Assembly: GCF_001293685.1 (NCBI RefSeq)
Contig: NZ_BCAG01000003.1
Coordinates: 2,644,501-2,708,500 of the forward strand
From: Desulfatitalea tepidiphila
GTDB taxonomy: Bacteria; Desulfobacterota; Desulfobacteria; Desulfobacterales; Desulfosarcinaceae
DNA length: 64,000 bases
Reading direction: 5' to 3'
Shown here piece after piece: positions 53,154-61,670 of this stretch. The notes below the pieces were generated by a model. That model ran no database searches. It saw only the letters and a list, made by a program, of their open reading frames with translations, and was not told the DNA's origin. The translations under genes and the position numbers were made by a program. Numbering within the stretch: the stretch's first letter is position 1; each line of letters begins with the position of its first letter.

Positions 53154-54974
53154 ATGGAACACGATAATCTGCCGGCCAGTTCGATTTCTCGAAGAGACTT
53201 TTTACGCCTAACAGGTTTAGGCGTCACGGCCCTGGGCCTTGGCGCCAGTGACGCTCTGGCCGGCCAGGCTTTCGCTTCAGGCAATGTGACGAGCCCTGCC
53301 AGCGATGGATTAGGGGGCACGGGCCCCTACAACATTGTGTTCATTCTCACCGACCAGGAGCGCTTTTTCCGGCCCGGTGAACTGCCCGCGGACTTTCGCC
53401 TGCCCGCGCATGAACGGCTGATGAAGCAGGGGACGACCTTTTTGAACCACCGGATCAATTCCTGCGTGTGCACGCCGTCACGCTCAGTGCTCTATACCGG
53501 TCGCCACATCCAGCACACCAAAATGTTCGACAATACGAATTTCCCTTGGATTGACAGCATGTCGACCGATCTGCGTACGATTGGAGACATGCTTCGGGAG
53601 GCGGGCTACTACACGGCCTACAAGGGTAAGTGGCATCTTACCAAGGAGTTTGAGACCGTCAACGAACTCGGGTCGCCGACCAAGATTTTCACCAAAGAGA
53701 TGGAGGCCTACGGCTTTTCCGACTACATCGGCGTAGGCGACATTATCGCGCACGAGCAGGGCGGCTACCGACACGATGGCATCATTTCCGCCATGAGCGT
53801 CAGCTGGCTGCGCAGCCGCGCCATGGATCTTTCCGCTCGGGGCAAACCATGGTTTCTGGCCGTGAACCTTGTCAATCCGCATGACGTCATGTTCATCGAT
53901 ACCGACCGGCCGGGCGAGCCCGTTCAGGCTCGGAACATACTCGGTCACGTCATGCCGGAGCCGGCCCACCCATTGTACGCCAAACAATGGGCCTTCGATC
54001 TGCCCGCGACATACAATCAAGCAATCGACGCTCCCGGGCGGCCAATGGCGCATGCGGACTACCTCAAATCGCACGACGCGCTGGTCGGCAACATAGCGAA
54101 CGAGGATTGGCGCTGGCGCAAACGGCACAACTACTATCTGAACTGCATGCGCGATGTCGATAGCCACATTGTTTCGTTGCTCGATGAACTCGACGCGCTC
54201 GGACTCGCCTCCAAAACGATCGTCATCCTGACCGCCGACCACGGCGATCTTGATGGCGCGCATCGCCTGCACTCCAAGGGTGCGACATCCTACCGTGAGC
54301 AAAATAACGTGCCTCTGATCATTCGGCACCCTGCATATCCGGGAGGTAAAAGCTGCAAGGCGGTGACGTCGCACCTCGACATCGCACCTACCCTGGTGGG
54401 CCTGACGAGCTCGGATGCCAACAAGAAAGCCGCCATAACGAAAGGCCTCCCCGGAAAAGATTTTTCATCTCTGCTTGCCGCGCCGGAGAAGGCTGGCCAG
54501 GCGGCCATCCGCGACGGGCTGCTTTTCTGCTATAATATGTTCGCTTATGTCGACGGTGAATTTCTCCAAAGGGCTGTTGGTATTCTTCTGCAGCCCGATG
54601 GGAAAGAAAAGCTCAAAAAAGCAGTTAGTTCCGGCGCCATGCGGCCCGACCTTTCAAAGCGCGGCGCGATCCGTAGTGTTTTCGACGGCCGCTACCAGTT
54701 CAATCGGTATTTCTCTCCCAAACAACACAACCGCCCGCAGACACTTGATGAGCTGTTTAAATTGAACGACGTCGAGCTGTTCGATCTCGAAAACGATCCG
54801 CTGGAACTTGACAATCTGGCGCTTGACCGGAAGAAATATCAGAACCTGCTCGAATCGATGAATTCCAAACTGAATGCATTGATTGACAAGGAGGTCGGCG
54901 AGGACATCGGTCAGATGCTGCCAGGAGGAATTGACGGCGGGTGGGTGGTCACGCCCGCTGTTTACGATATGTAA
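53154..54974 (+). CDS. Tat-exported sulfatase (formylglycine type)
   Basis: A 606-aa sulfatase. The leader 'ISRRDFLRLTGLGVTALGLG' is a twin-arginine signal. The signature 'CVCTPSRSVLYTGRH' contains C-x-P-S-R, with Cys106 expected to become formylglycine; 'ILTDQE', 'YYTAYKGKWHL' and 'ILTADHGDLDGAHRL' supply metal and sulfate contacts. It would remove sulfate from an organic ester in the periplasm. A lipoprotein-like gene and a truncated maturase lie downstream, so conversion of Cys106 must rely on another maturase elsewhere. AAGGAAA precedes the ATG. Confidence 0.92.
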   Translation: MEHDNLPASSISRRDFLRLTGLGVTALGLGASDALAGQAFASGNVTSPASDGLGGTGPYNIVFILTDQERFFRPGELPADFRLPAHERLMKQGTTFLNHRINSCVCTPSRSVLYTGRHIQHTKMFDNTNFPWIDSMSTDLRTIGDMLREAGYYTAYKGKWHLTKEFETVNELGSPTKIFTKEMEAYGFSDYIGVGDIIAHEQGGYRHDGIISAMSVSWLRSRAMDLSARGKPWFLAVNLVNPHDVMFIDTDRPGEPVQARNILGHVMPEPAHPLYAKQWAFDLPATYNQAIDAPGRPMAHADYLKSHDALVGNIANEDWRWRKRHNYYLNCMRDVDSHIVSLLDELDALGLASKTIVILTADHGDLDGAHRLHSKGATSYREQNNVPLIIRHPAYPGGKSCKAVTSHLDIAPTLVGLTSSDANKKAAITKGLPGKDFSSLLAAPEKAGQAAIRDGLLFCYNMFAYVDGEFLQRAVGILLQPDGKEKLKKAVSSGAMRPDLSKRGAIRSVFDGRYQFNRYFSPKQHNRPQTLDELFKLNDVELFDLENDPLELDNLALDRKKYQNLLESMNSKLNALIDKEVGEDIGQMLPGGIDGGWVVTPAVYDM

Positions 54975-55151
54975 ACCTTATAGACCAAAAGGAAGAAAAT
55001 AACGTAGAAAAAATAGGAGGTCGGCGCCCAGGGGACCTTGCGGCTGCAGCTGCGGTTTTTGTTTTCCAAGTAATGCGCCGAAACCAACACACCTCGCTGC
55101 GATAAGAGGTGCAACTCGGCCCAGTCGACGCGGAGAATACGAGATAATGAT

Positions 55152-55380
55152 GTGAAACGATTCGCATTCACTGTCATTGTTTCGGTTATGTTCTCAGTCG
55201 GTCACCAAGCCCGGGCCGCGGGTGTCTGGCTATACCAGGCGGGAACTGCCGGTTTTGGGTACGGTCCCGGACGGCCGTGTCGAAATGGCTGCAGATGCCT
55301 CCACGGCCGGCGCTAATCCGGCGGGAATGACCCGGATCGAACGTTCCCAGATGTTTCTGAATTGCATTGAAAAGAATTAA
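55152..55380 (+). pseudogene. FadL/OmpP1-type porin, frameshifted fragment
   Basis: Opens with a signal-peptide-like 'KRFAFTVIVSVMFSVGHQA' and 'AAGVWLYQAGT', the usual mature N-terminus of FadL-like hydrophobe channels; the match then moves to another frame as 'EMAADASTAGANPAGMTRIE' and ends at 55380. A small deletion explains the frame change. The barrel itself is missing. The stretch 54975-55151 before it holds no gene. Confidence 0.65.
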
Positions 55381-55543
55381 GCGAAGGTCAGTGATCCCTG
55401 TAAACAGGCAATCAAACAAGTGCGCACAAAAATAGATTGCATAGCAACTCCTTGAATGATTAGTTTTTTATCTGTTAATCAGGCTGGTGGTCAGGAATAC
55501 GGCAAATTGGCTTGCCATACCAACACTTCATTTGAGTAAAATT

Positions 55544-56077
55544 ATGAAAAAAATAGCTTGGGCAATCCTCGCCGCGGCTGTATTGACGTGGTCGTGCGCT
55601 CATTCCAACCGGGCCACATGGACCAGCATACCAGTGGTTCAATATGTTTCACGACCAGCGTACACTATTCAGGTCGAACCTTTGAAGCGCGACATGCTAT
55701 TTTTCGTTTCGTTTCGACTCGACATTCAGAATCGCGGCAGCGGTCCTCTGGAGGTGGATTGGAATGATACGCGCTATATCCATAACGGCAAAAATTTGGG
55801 CGTTCTGGTATTCAGGGGCATTGATCCCGGCACCATCCGGGGTTCGATTCAACCCGATACTGTACCGGCCGGCGCCAATTTCTCCAAAGAGATTTTTCCG
55901 CTCAAAACCATAGCATTTCTTCCGCGCACCCAAGTACCAGAACCCGGCCGGCTCGGTTTTGAGCCGGGGATTCTACCCGGCGGTGAGAACAGCATACGGT
56001 TGGCGCTGCGTCAAAATGGGCAAAAGCGGCAGGAAATCCTGACCGTGAGACTTGTCTCAAAACCTGACACGCCGTAA
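55544..56077 (+). CDS. Putative lipoprotein, unknown function
   Basis: A 177-aa protein with an N-terminal hydrophobic helix ending in Cys ('AILAAAVLTWSCAHSN'), a weak lipobox. The rest is beta-rich ('FVSFRLDIQNRGSGPLEVDW', an Ig-like/DUF-type strand pattern). ATG 55544 is chosen over the upstream frame (55487) because it starts the signal sequence. It lies between the sulfatase and the maturase fragment; role unknown. Confidence 0.6.
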   Translation: MKKIAWAILAAAVLTWSCAHSNRATWTSIPVVQYVSRPAYTIQVEPLKRDMLFFVSFRLDIQNRGSGPLEVDWNDTRYIHNGKNLGVLVFRGIDPGTIRGSIQPDTVPAGANFSKEIFPLKTIAFLPRTQVPEPGRLGFEPGILPGGENSIRLALRQNGQKRQEILTVRLVSKPDTP

Positions 56078-56123
56078 GGGCATTCAGAAACATGTGGCGT
56101 CCAATAGCCAGTAGGGATAATCC

Positions 56124-56321
56124 GTGTCCTTAAAGCATCCCCCCCGCGCCTTTTACGTCATGGCAAAACCTTCGGGTTCTGCCTGCAATCTAGCCTGCTC
56201 GTATTGTTTTTTTCGGAAAAAGAGCAGGCTCTACCCCGGAAGCAGCTTTCGGATGTCGGACGGGATCTATGAGTCTTACATCAGACCGCAATCGCAAACC
56301 AGCAAATATAGGAGATTTTAA
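56124..56321 (+). pseudogene. Anaerobic sulfatase-maturating enzyme, N-terminal stub
   Basis: A 65-codon piece with 'FYVMAKPSGSACNLACSYCF', the radical SAM C-x3-C-x2-C opening of anSME enzymes, and 'SDGIYESYIR'. The remaining ~330 residues, including the SPASM clusters, are missing. It ends 26 bp before hairpin copy 9. An anSME next to a sulfatase is the expected pairing, so this is a broken partner gene. Confidence 0.8.
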
Positions 56322-56346
56322 GGCCCATTAAAAAATGTGATTCCGA

Positions 56347-56388
56347 TTGAATATCACAGGCCCTGACGAATCTGTGATATGAGGACTA
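56347..56388 (+). repeat. Hairpin repeat copy 9
   Basis: TTGAATATCACAGG (56347-56360) pairs with TCTGTGATAT (56371-56380), loop CCCTGACGAA, then GAGGACTA, a diverged form of GAGAATA. The stem is 9-10 bp. It follows the truncated maturase gene. Confidence 0.85.
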
Positions 56389-56569
56389 CAAACTCAAATT
56401 TAAGGCCAGCCTTTGATTAAAGATCCTGCTGAATTAGTGGGGCCAGATTAACCTAATCAGTATTTCCCTATAAGATGCCGGAAATCACCGCGTGAACAAT
56501 GGGCAAATAGAAAGCCTGTGAAAAGTTCAATCCAGATCCAGGGCGGCTGTGCCAGCGAATTATTTTTTG
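56389..56569. other. Leader region before marR, no gene
   Basis: About 180 bp after hairpin copy 9 with no ORF of note; the marR promoter follows. Confidence 0.4.
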
Positions 56570-56600
56570 TTGACAGTGAACTAACTACGTGTATATTCAC
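56570..56600 (+). promoter_or_regulatory. marR promoter with overlapping operator
   Basis: TTGACA (56570-56575) and TATATT (56592-56597) separated by 16 bp form a near-consensus sigma-70 promoter. The near-palindrome GTGTATATTCAC (56589-56600) covers the -10 box; the related perfect palindrome GTGTATATACAC recurs before the MATE gene. This is typical of MarR autorepression. Confidence 0.8.
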
Positions 56601-56605
56601 CTATC

Positions 56606-57061
56606 ATGGAACTCAAAGACAAAGACCTTAACCTTAAATGCTGGGAAGTCGCCGGTACATGTGTGGCAGGCAATTTACGTAGAGTATCGCGGGCGATTGC
56701 CAAGGTTTATGATGAGGCGTTGAGGCCCTCTGGGCTGCGGGGGACCCAGTTCAATTTAATGACGGCCATCATTTTAATGGGTCCGGTGACCATTTCAAAG
56801 CTGGCCGAGGCGCTGGTGATGGACAGAACCACTCTTACCCGCAACCTTGGGCCTCTCCAGAAACAGGGGCTGGTTGATATCTCCACGGGTGATGATCAGC
56901 GCATCCGTATAGTGGCGGTGAGCCGTGAAGGCAAGCATGTATACCAGAGCGCACTGTCTTTATGGGATAAAGTGCAAAACGAAATTGCAGGCAAACTGGG
57001 GAAAGATCGAATTAGGTCACTGCTGGCGGATCTGAAAGCTGCAGCTAAGGTTGTTGGGTAA
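56606..57061 (+). CDS. MarR family transcriptional regulator
   Basis: A 151-aa winged-helix repressor. The DNA-binding region reads 'MGPVTISKLAEALVMDRTTL', 'TRNLGPLQKQGLVDI', with the wing 'DDQRIRIVAVSREG', and N/C-terminal helices form the dimer. It is followed after a short gap by a MATE transporter and preceded by a promoter with a matching palindrome. Ligand unknown, probably a toxic compound exported by the MATE pump. Confidence 0.92.
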   Translation: MELKDKDLNLKCWEVAGTCVAGNLRRVSRAIAKVYDEALRPSGLRGTQFNLMTAIILMGPVTISKLAEALVMDRTTLTRNLGPLQKQGLVDISTGDDQRIRIVAVSREGKHVYQSALSLWDKVQNEIAGKLGKDRIRSLLADLKAAAKVVG

Positions 57062-57078
57062 AAATTTTCATTTGAAAT

Positions 57079-57090
57079 GTGTATATACAC
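57079..57090. promoter_or_regulatory. Second MarR-type operator
   Basis: GTGTATATACAC, a perfect 12-bp palindrome between marR and the MATE gene, matching 11 of 12 bases of the site on the marR promoter. It could allow separate control of the pump or act as an auxiliary site. Confidence 0.65.
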
Positions 57091-57163
57091 TTTTATCCGG
57101 GTTCATCAGGAAAAATTTCCATTGAATCATCAACTCGATTTTTCAACTCTGAAGGGGCCGTCG

Positions 57164-58585
57164 ATGGGTGAGCAGGCATCAGCATTACAGAAAAATCTTT
57201 ACGTAGATTCGGTTCCCGCCCGAGAGCGGCCGGATAGGACCTTGACCGAAGATCTTCTTGAAGGGCCGATTCTACCAATGTTGATCCGCCTGGCAAGTCC
57301 AAATGTGTTGGCTTTTTTCATCCAATCCATGGTTAGCATCGCCGAAGTCTGGTACGTTGGGCATTTAGGCACCCTCTCTCTAGCGAGTTTGGCCCTTGTG
57401 TTTCCCTTGTTGATGCTGATGCAGATGTTATCTGGTGGCGCGCTCGGTGGAGCAGTGGCATCCTCGGTTGCTCGATCCATCGGGTCTGGGCACATCGATC
57501 GGGCGCAAACACTCGTCTGGCATGCCCTGGTGCTGGCATTGGCGGGTGCCGGTCTTTGCAGCGCACTCTATTTTTTATTTGGGCAAAGCTTCCTAAAACT
57601 GCTGGGAGGCCGCGGCGAAATTTTGATTGGGGCCCAAGCGTACGCGGTCGTCCTATTTTCAGGTTGCGTTCTGATTTGGACCACCAACATCCTTGCCAGT
57701 ATATACCGCGGCATGGGAGACATGAAATCCCCCTCCGCAGCCCTGGTGCTGGGCGTCTTTATTCAGATCCCGTTATCCGGCGCACTGATCCTCGGGTGGG
57801 GGCCTTTCCCACGCCTGGGCGTTCCTGGCGCGGCGGTATCAGCTGTCTGTTCGGCCGCAATCATGACCACGATCTTGCTTTGGCCTCTGATCTTCCGAAA
57901 TCTCGTGGTTAATATTCGTTTGTCAGGCCTTCACCTGAAAAAGGATCTATTCAGGGATATCCTGCGAGTCGGCCTTCCGGCATCCGTCTCTCCTTTGCTT
58001 TCGGTATTGACCATTGTGTGCATCACCAGTCTGGTCAGCCGTTTTGGTCCGGCCGCCCTGGCCGGCTACGGAATCGGTGCCCGCCTGGAATTCTTATTAA
58101 TTCCGTTGATTTTCGGAATCGGGGCTGCACTGACCGCCATGGTTGGTGTGAACATGGGCGCAGGGAAACTAAATCGGGCGTTGCGCATTGGATGGACCGG
58201 AGCGGCCGCGGCCGGATTGTTGGCAGGCGGCATCGGTCTGGTCGTTGCAGTGCGGCCGGAATGGTGGGTGGGGTTGTATACCGCAGACCCGGAGGTGGTC
58301 GCATCCGGCTCACTGTATCTCAGAGTCGTAGGCGGCATGTATGTGTTCCAAGGGGTCGGGCTCTCTCTTTACTTCGCCTCTCAGGGCGCCGGAACAGTGT
58401 TCTGGCCGGTTGCGGCCGGTGTCCTGCGTGTGATTGTCGCCGTGGGTGGCGCAATGGTGGCTGTTTTGCTGCTGGACATGGGTTTGAAGACACTCTTGTT
58501 TCTGACTGCCGCGGGAATGCTCATTTTCGGCTCTGTTACCGCGCTGTCGATCCTTTGCGGCGCATGGGGAAAGCTCCGTTCGTAA
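57164..58585 (+). CDS. MATE family efflux transporter
   Basis: About 473 aa with twelve hydrophobic segments in two bundles, the MATE pattern. 'SIAEVWYVGHLGTLSLASLA' and 'GGALGGAVASSVARSIGSGH' belong to the first repeat, and 'MVGVNMGAGKLNRALRIGW' to the second. It would export cationic drugs or metabolites using H+ or Na+. ATG 57164 is chosen over the frame opening at 57077 because the latter runs through the operator. The QueG-like gene follows by 38 bp. Confidence 0.92.
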   Translation: MGEQASALQKNLYVDSVPARERPDRTLTEDLLEGPILPMLIRLASPNVLAFFIQSMVSIAEVWYVGHLGTLSLASLALVFPLLMLMQMLSGGALGGAVASSVARSIGSGHIDRAQTLVWHALVLALAGAGLCSALYFLFGQSFLKLLGGRGEILIGAQAYAVVLFSGCVLIWTTNILASIYRGMGDMKSPSAALVLGVFIQIPLSGALILGWGPFPRLGVPGAAVSAVCSAAIMTTILLWPLIFRNLVVNIRLSGLHLKKDLFRDILRVGLPASVSPLLSVLTIVCITSLVSRFGPAALAGYGIGARLEFLLIPLIFGIGAALTAMVGVNMGAGKLNRALRIGWTGAAAAGLLAGGIGLVVAVRPEWWVGLYTADPEVVASGSLYLRVVGGMYVFQGVGLSLYFASQGAGTVFWPVAAGVLRVIVAVGGAMVAVLLLDMGLKTLLFLTAAGMLIFGSVTALSILCGAWGKLRS

Positions 58586-58623
58586 TTGTGCGCAACAAGC
58601 TCTCTTTATCGGAGGAAAATAGA

Positions 58624-59589
58624 ATGAATCGCAATGTCATATCCAGCAATGAAGTGAAGAATATATGCCTGGAAGCAGGTGCGGATGCCGTTGGGCTTGT
58701 TGAAATCGAACGCAAAGCAATCGATGCAGAACGAGCCGGAATTCAGCGGGTGTATTCAAAGACGAAAAGTATCATTTCATTTATGCGCGCTGCCAATCGA
58801 GAAAACGTTCGAAGTCAAGCGCGGTACGTTGCCAATGACGAGCTTCACCGAACGGGTGATGAGGTTACGGAGATTTCGCGGCGTGTCATTCGACAGTTGA
58901 ACCGACTGGGGGTACGCGGCGCATATGTCAATGAATCCTGGCCTATGGATATGAACAGGTGGCCGGGAAAATTGTGGGATGTAGGCCATAAGACCATGGC
59001 TGTTGAGGCGGGTCTGGGTCACATGGGTTTGAACCGCTTGGTTCTTCATCCCATTTATGGCGCCTGTGTTTCCCTGAATACCCTTTTGATCGACACCGAA
59101 GCAGATGAGTATGATCAAGCGCTTGAAAAGAGCCCTTGCATCGACTGCAAGCTCTGTGCAGCCATTTGTCCGACCGGGGCCATAAGCATCAACAAACCAT
59201 TTGATGCAATGGCTTGTATGACGCACTGCTACAGGGAGAACATGGTTGGCTTTCAAGACTGGATCGATGCAATGATTTCTTCGAACAGCCTTGATGAATA
59301 CCTAAAGCGATTCAGGCAAGACGAGACCGGGAGCATGTGGCAGTCCCTGGCATTCAAAATTCAATGGAAATGTGGATACTGCATGGCTGTCTGTCCCGCA
59401 GGCAACGAGGTTGTGGATTACTTCATGAAAGACCGCAAAGGTTACCTGCAAGAGGTATTTAATCCCCTGAAGGAACGCAAGGAGCCTGTCTATGTGCTGC
59501 AGGGCAGTCAAGCCGAAAAAACGGCTGCAAAGCATAGCGCAAAAGAAGTGCGGATCGTTAAATCCGTTATAAAGAGACCCCTTCCATGA
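58624..59589 (+). CDS. QueG/reductive-dehalogenase-like 4Fe-4S protein
   Basis: A 321-aa protein. The N-terminal part has 'EAGLGHMGLNRLVLHPIYGA', the landmark of the epoxyqueuosine-reductase-like group, followed by 'CIDCKLCAAICPTGAI' and 'CGYCMAVCPAGN' [4Fe-4S] motifs and a basic tail. TCGGAGGAAAATAG precedes ATG 58624; the longer frame from 58018 lies in the MATE gene's shadow. Cobalamin binding is not shown. It may act with the MarR-MATE module as a detoxifying reductase (inference). Confidence 0.85.
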   Translation: MNRNVISSNEVKNICLEAGADAVGLVEIERKAIDAERAGIQRVYSKTKSIISFMRAANRENVRSQARYVANDELHRTGDEVTEISRRVIRQLNRLGVRGAYVNESWPMDMNRWPGKLWDVGHKTMAVEAGLGHMGLNRLVLHPIYGACVSLNTLLIDTEADEYDQALEKSPCIDCKLCAAICPTGAISINKPFDAMACMTHCYRENMVGFQDWIDAMISSNSLDEYLKRFRQDETGSMWQSLAFKIQWKCGYCMAVCPAGNEVVDYFMKDRKGYLQEVFNPLKERKEPVYVLQGSQAEKTAAKHSAKEVRIVKSVIKRPLP

Positions 59590-59721
59590 AGAAAAATCCG
59601 GTATCTCGGTTTTCCTTTGGAGGCAATAGGGGTGTGTGGGTAGTGGTTATAAGACCCTGATTGAATGCCAATAGCCAGCATCCCATGCGATTTTGAATAA
59701 AGCCCATCCCTTGATTTAGGC

Positions 59722-59759
59722 TATATCACAGGCTGACCAATACCTGTGCTATGAGAACA
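59722..59759 (+). repeat. Hairpin repeat copy 10
   Basis: TATATCACAGG (59722-59732) pairs with CCTGTGCTAT (59743-59752; one mismatch), loop CTGACCAATA, then GAGAACA. Last copy of the series; it lies after the + strand module and before the minus-strand SDR gene. Confidence 0.85.
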
Positions 59760-59812
59760 ATATTGCCAAAAATCCTCCTTCGACCCATCTCCTGTCGTAG
59801 CAAGTCAAAAAG

Positions 59813-60601
59813 TTAGACCGCCTTGATAAGGCCGCCGTCCACCAGGATGGACTGTCCGGTAGTGTATGTGTTCGCCTGGGAACAAAGAAATACTGCTACC
59901 TTCCCATACTCTTCCGGTCTTCCGTAGCGCCCCAGGGGAATGGTCTTAAAGGTGTTTTGCTGTAATTCTTCCTTGGAAACCCCTGTTCTGTCAGCCCGGA
60001 TTTTATCGAGCTGCTCGATACGCGGTGTATCGATGCGTCCTGGGCCAATCACATTGACCAGAATGCCATCCTTTCCCAGTTCCTGGGAAAGGGTTTTGGC
60101 CAGACCGGCCACGCCGCTTCTAAAGGTATTTGACAAAATCAGGTTGTCCAGAACCGCCTTGATGGAAGAGGAGGTCGAGCACAGGATGCGGCCGCCTCCG
60201 GCAGCCCGCATATGGGGCAATACCTCACGGACGGCACGGATGTAGGAAAGCAGGGTCAGCTCATAGGCCCGCTGCCAGTCATCATCGTCAAAAGTATCGA
60301 ACGTACCGGCTGGAGGGCCGCCGGTATTGTTCACCAGGACATAGACCCCGCCGAATTTCTCGACAGCGGCCGCTACCATCTGCTTGATGTCCCGGGCTTT
60401 GGTAATGTCTCCGACACAATATTCCGGTTTGTTGCCGGTTTCGGCCTCTATATCGGCTCGGGACTTTCTCAGTTTTTCCTCTGATGAACTGAAAAGCATT
60501 ACCCTGGCCTGCTCACGGGCAAATTCACATGCAATCGCCTTCCCGAGACCTGAACTTGCGGCCATGACGATCACGCCTTTGTGCTTTAATCCTAAATCCA
60601 C
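59813..60601 (-). CDS. Short-chain dehydrogenase, atypical active site
   Basis: A 262-aa classical-size SDR. The cofactor motif reads 'VMAASSGLGKAIA', the NNAG-like motif 'VLVNNTGGPPAG', and 'VNVIGPGRIDTPRI' follows. The usual Tyr-x3-Lys is replaced by 'LSNTFRSGVAGLAKTL', as in the SDR subgroup that has Asn or Leu at the Tyr position, so the chemistry may be non-standard. It is 15 bp downstream of the FAH-type gene on the same strand. Confidence 0.85.
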   Translation of the reverse strand: MDLGLKHKGVIVMAASSGLGKAIACEFAREQARVMLFSSSEEKLRKSRADIEAETGNKPEYCVGDITKARDIKQMVAAAVEKFGGVYVLVNNTGGPPAGTFDTFDDDDWQRAYELTLLSYIRAVREVLPHMRAAGGGRILCSTSSSIKAVLDNLILSNTFRSGVAGLAKTLSQELGKDGILVNVIGPGRIDTPRIEQLDKIRADRTGVSKEELQQNTFKTIPLGRYGRPEEYGKVAVFLCSQANTYTTGQSILVDGGLIKAV

Positions 60602-60616
60602 GGGTTGTTCTCCATT

Positions 60617-61501
60617 TCATTGATGGTTTTCTTTTTTGTCTACCACCGGGCACTCCAGAGGCGCAAATCCGTCTATCCGGCAGGCAACCCTGTCTCCGTG
60701 CCTGATGCGCACCGCCCGGGGAGTACCGGTGGAGATGATGTCGCCTGGATACATTTTCATGACCTGCGAGTGGAAGGATACCAGGAAATCCGGGCGAAAG
60801 GTCATGTTGGCCACCACATTTTCCCCATGGACGTCACCGTTATGGATCGTAGCGACCTTAAGCGCCATGACGTCCTCGATCTCGTCCGGTGTGACCAGTT
60901 GGGGGCCGAAGCAGAAAAAAGTTTCGAAACTCTTGGACAAGGTCAGGTACCGTGGATTTCTGGCGAGGATATCCTCAGCGGTCATATCGAGGATGGTGGT
61001 AAATCCTGCGACAACTTCCAGCCAGTTCTCAAGCGGGACATCCCGGCACTCCTTTCCGAAAATGATCCCCAATTCCGCTTCCGCGGTGGTCCGTTTGGAC
61101 TGCAGAGGGATCCTTATCTCGTCTCCGGCGCCGATGATGGTGGTGTCCGGCTTAAAGAAACTGGCCGGTTCCGTGCTCGGTGCCTTTTCGTTCAGATCGG
61201 CGGCATGATCCACGTAATTCAGGCCGATACCGAAGATTTTTCTGGGATTCCGGTAAAGCGGCGCGAACCTGGCCTGGGCAAGGGGAATCGCCGCCTCGTA
61301 GAGGGAGTCAATCCGGGTCATGCCGCCGTCCCTGTACCATGTGTTGAGCAACCGGATTTGATCATGCCGTAGAATGGAGAGAAGATCAGTCTGCCAGTTC
61401 ATTCCCAGGGCCTCGTTGATGGCGGCAATGACGAAAGCGTGACTGTTCTGGACAATGGCGGCCGTCTCCAACCCCTTGATGTTTATGGTTGCCAATCTCA
61501 T
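60617..61501 (-). CDS. Fumarylacetoacetate hydrolase family protein
   Basis: A 294-aa FAH-fold enzyme, a group that hydrolyses or isomerises beta-diketone-type acids in catabolic routes. 'IFGIGLNYVDHAADLNEKAP', the metal Glu pair in 'TTAEAELGIIFGK', and 'GFTTILDMTAEDI' (Asp) are present, followed by 'MKMYPGDIISTGTPRAV'. It is paired with the SDR gene, probably one operon for a ring-cleavage or keto-acid pathway; the substrate is unknown. Confidence 0.9.
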   Translation of the reverse strand: MRLATINIKGLETAAIVQNSHAFVIAAINEALGMNWQTDLLSILRHDQIRLLNTWYRDGGMTRIDSLYEAAIPLAQARFAPLYRNPRKIFGIGLNYVDHAADLNEKAPSTEPASFFKPDTTIIGAGDEIRIPLQSKRTTAEAELGIIFGKECRDVPLENWLEVVAGFTTILDMTAEDILARNPRYLTLSKSFETFFCFGPQLVTPDEIEDVMALKVATIHNGDVHGENVVANMTFRPDFLVSFHSQVMKMYPGDIISTGTPRAVRIRHGDRVACRIDGFAPLECPVVDKKENHQ

Positions 61502-61670
61502 GATGGCTCCTTCGGTTTAAAGATGCCGGACGGCTTTCACAAGTTTCATGAATGCCCTTCCCGTCTGGTCAACTGTTGTCTCAAAGCTCTTATAGGAACA
61601 GGCAAAGCTAATAGTCAGGCATCCTTCCTGGCTACGGCTGAAGTCTGAGATAGGGACAACACCCATCCAG

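Noticed and set aside
55128-55140. Extra GAGAATA at 55.1 kb
   Set aside because: No hairpin or CCTGTGATAT half upstream.
58018-58623. N-terminal extension of the QueG-like protein
   Set aside because: Runs in a shadow frame of the MATE gene; the real start with a ribosome site is at 58624.
22559-59759. Integron attC sites
   Set aside because: The hairpins lack the GTTRRRY/RYYYAAC core pair, the conserved tail is GAGAATA, and no IntI-type integrase is present. Cassette-like behaviour is kept as a finding, integron identity is not.
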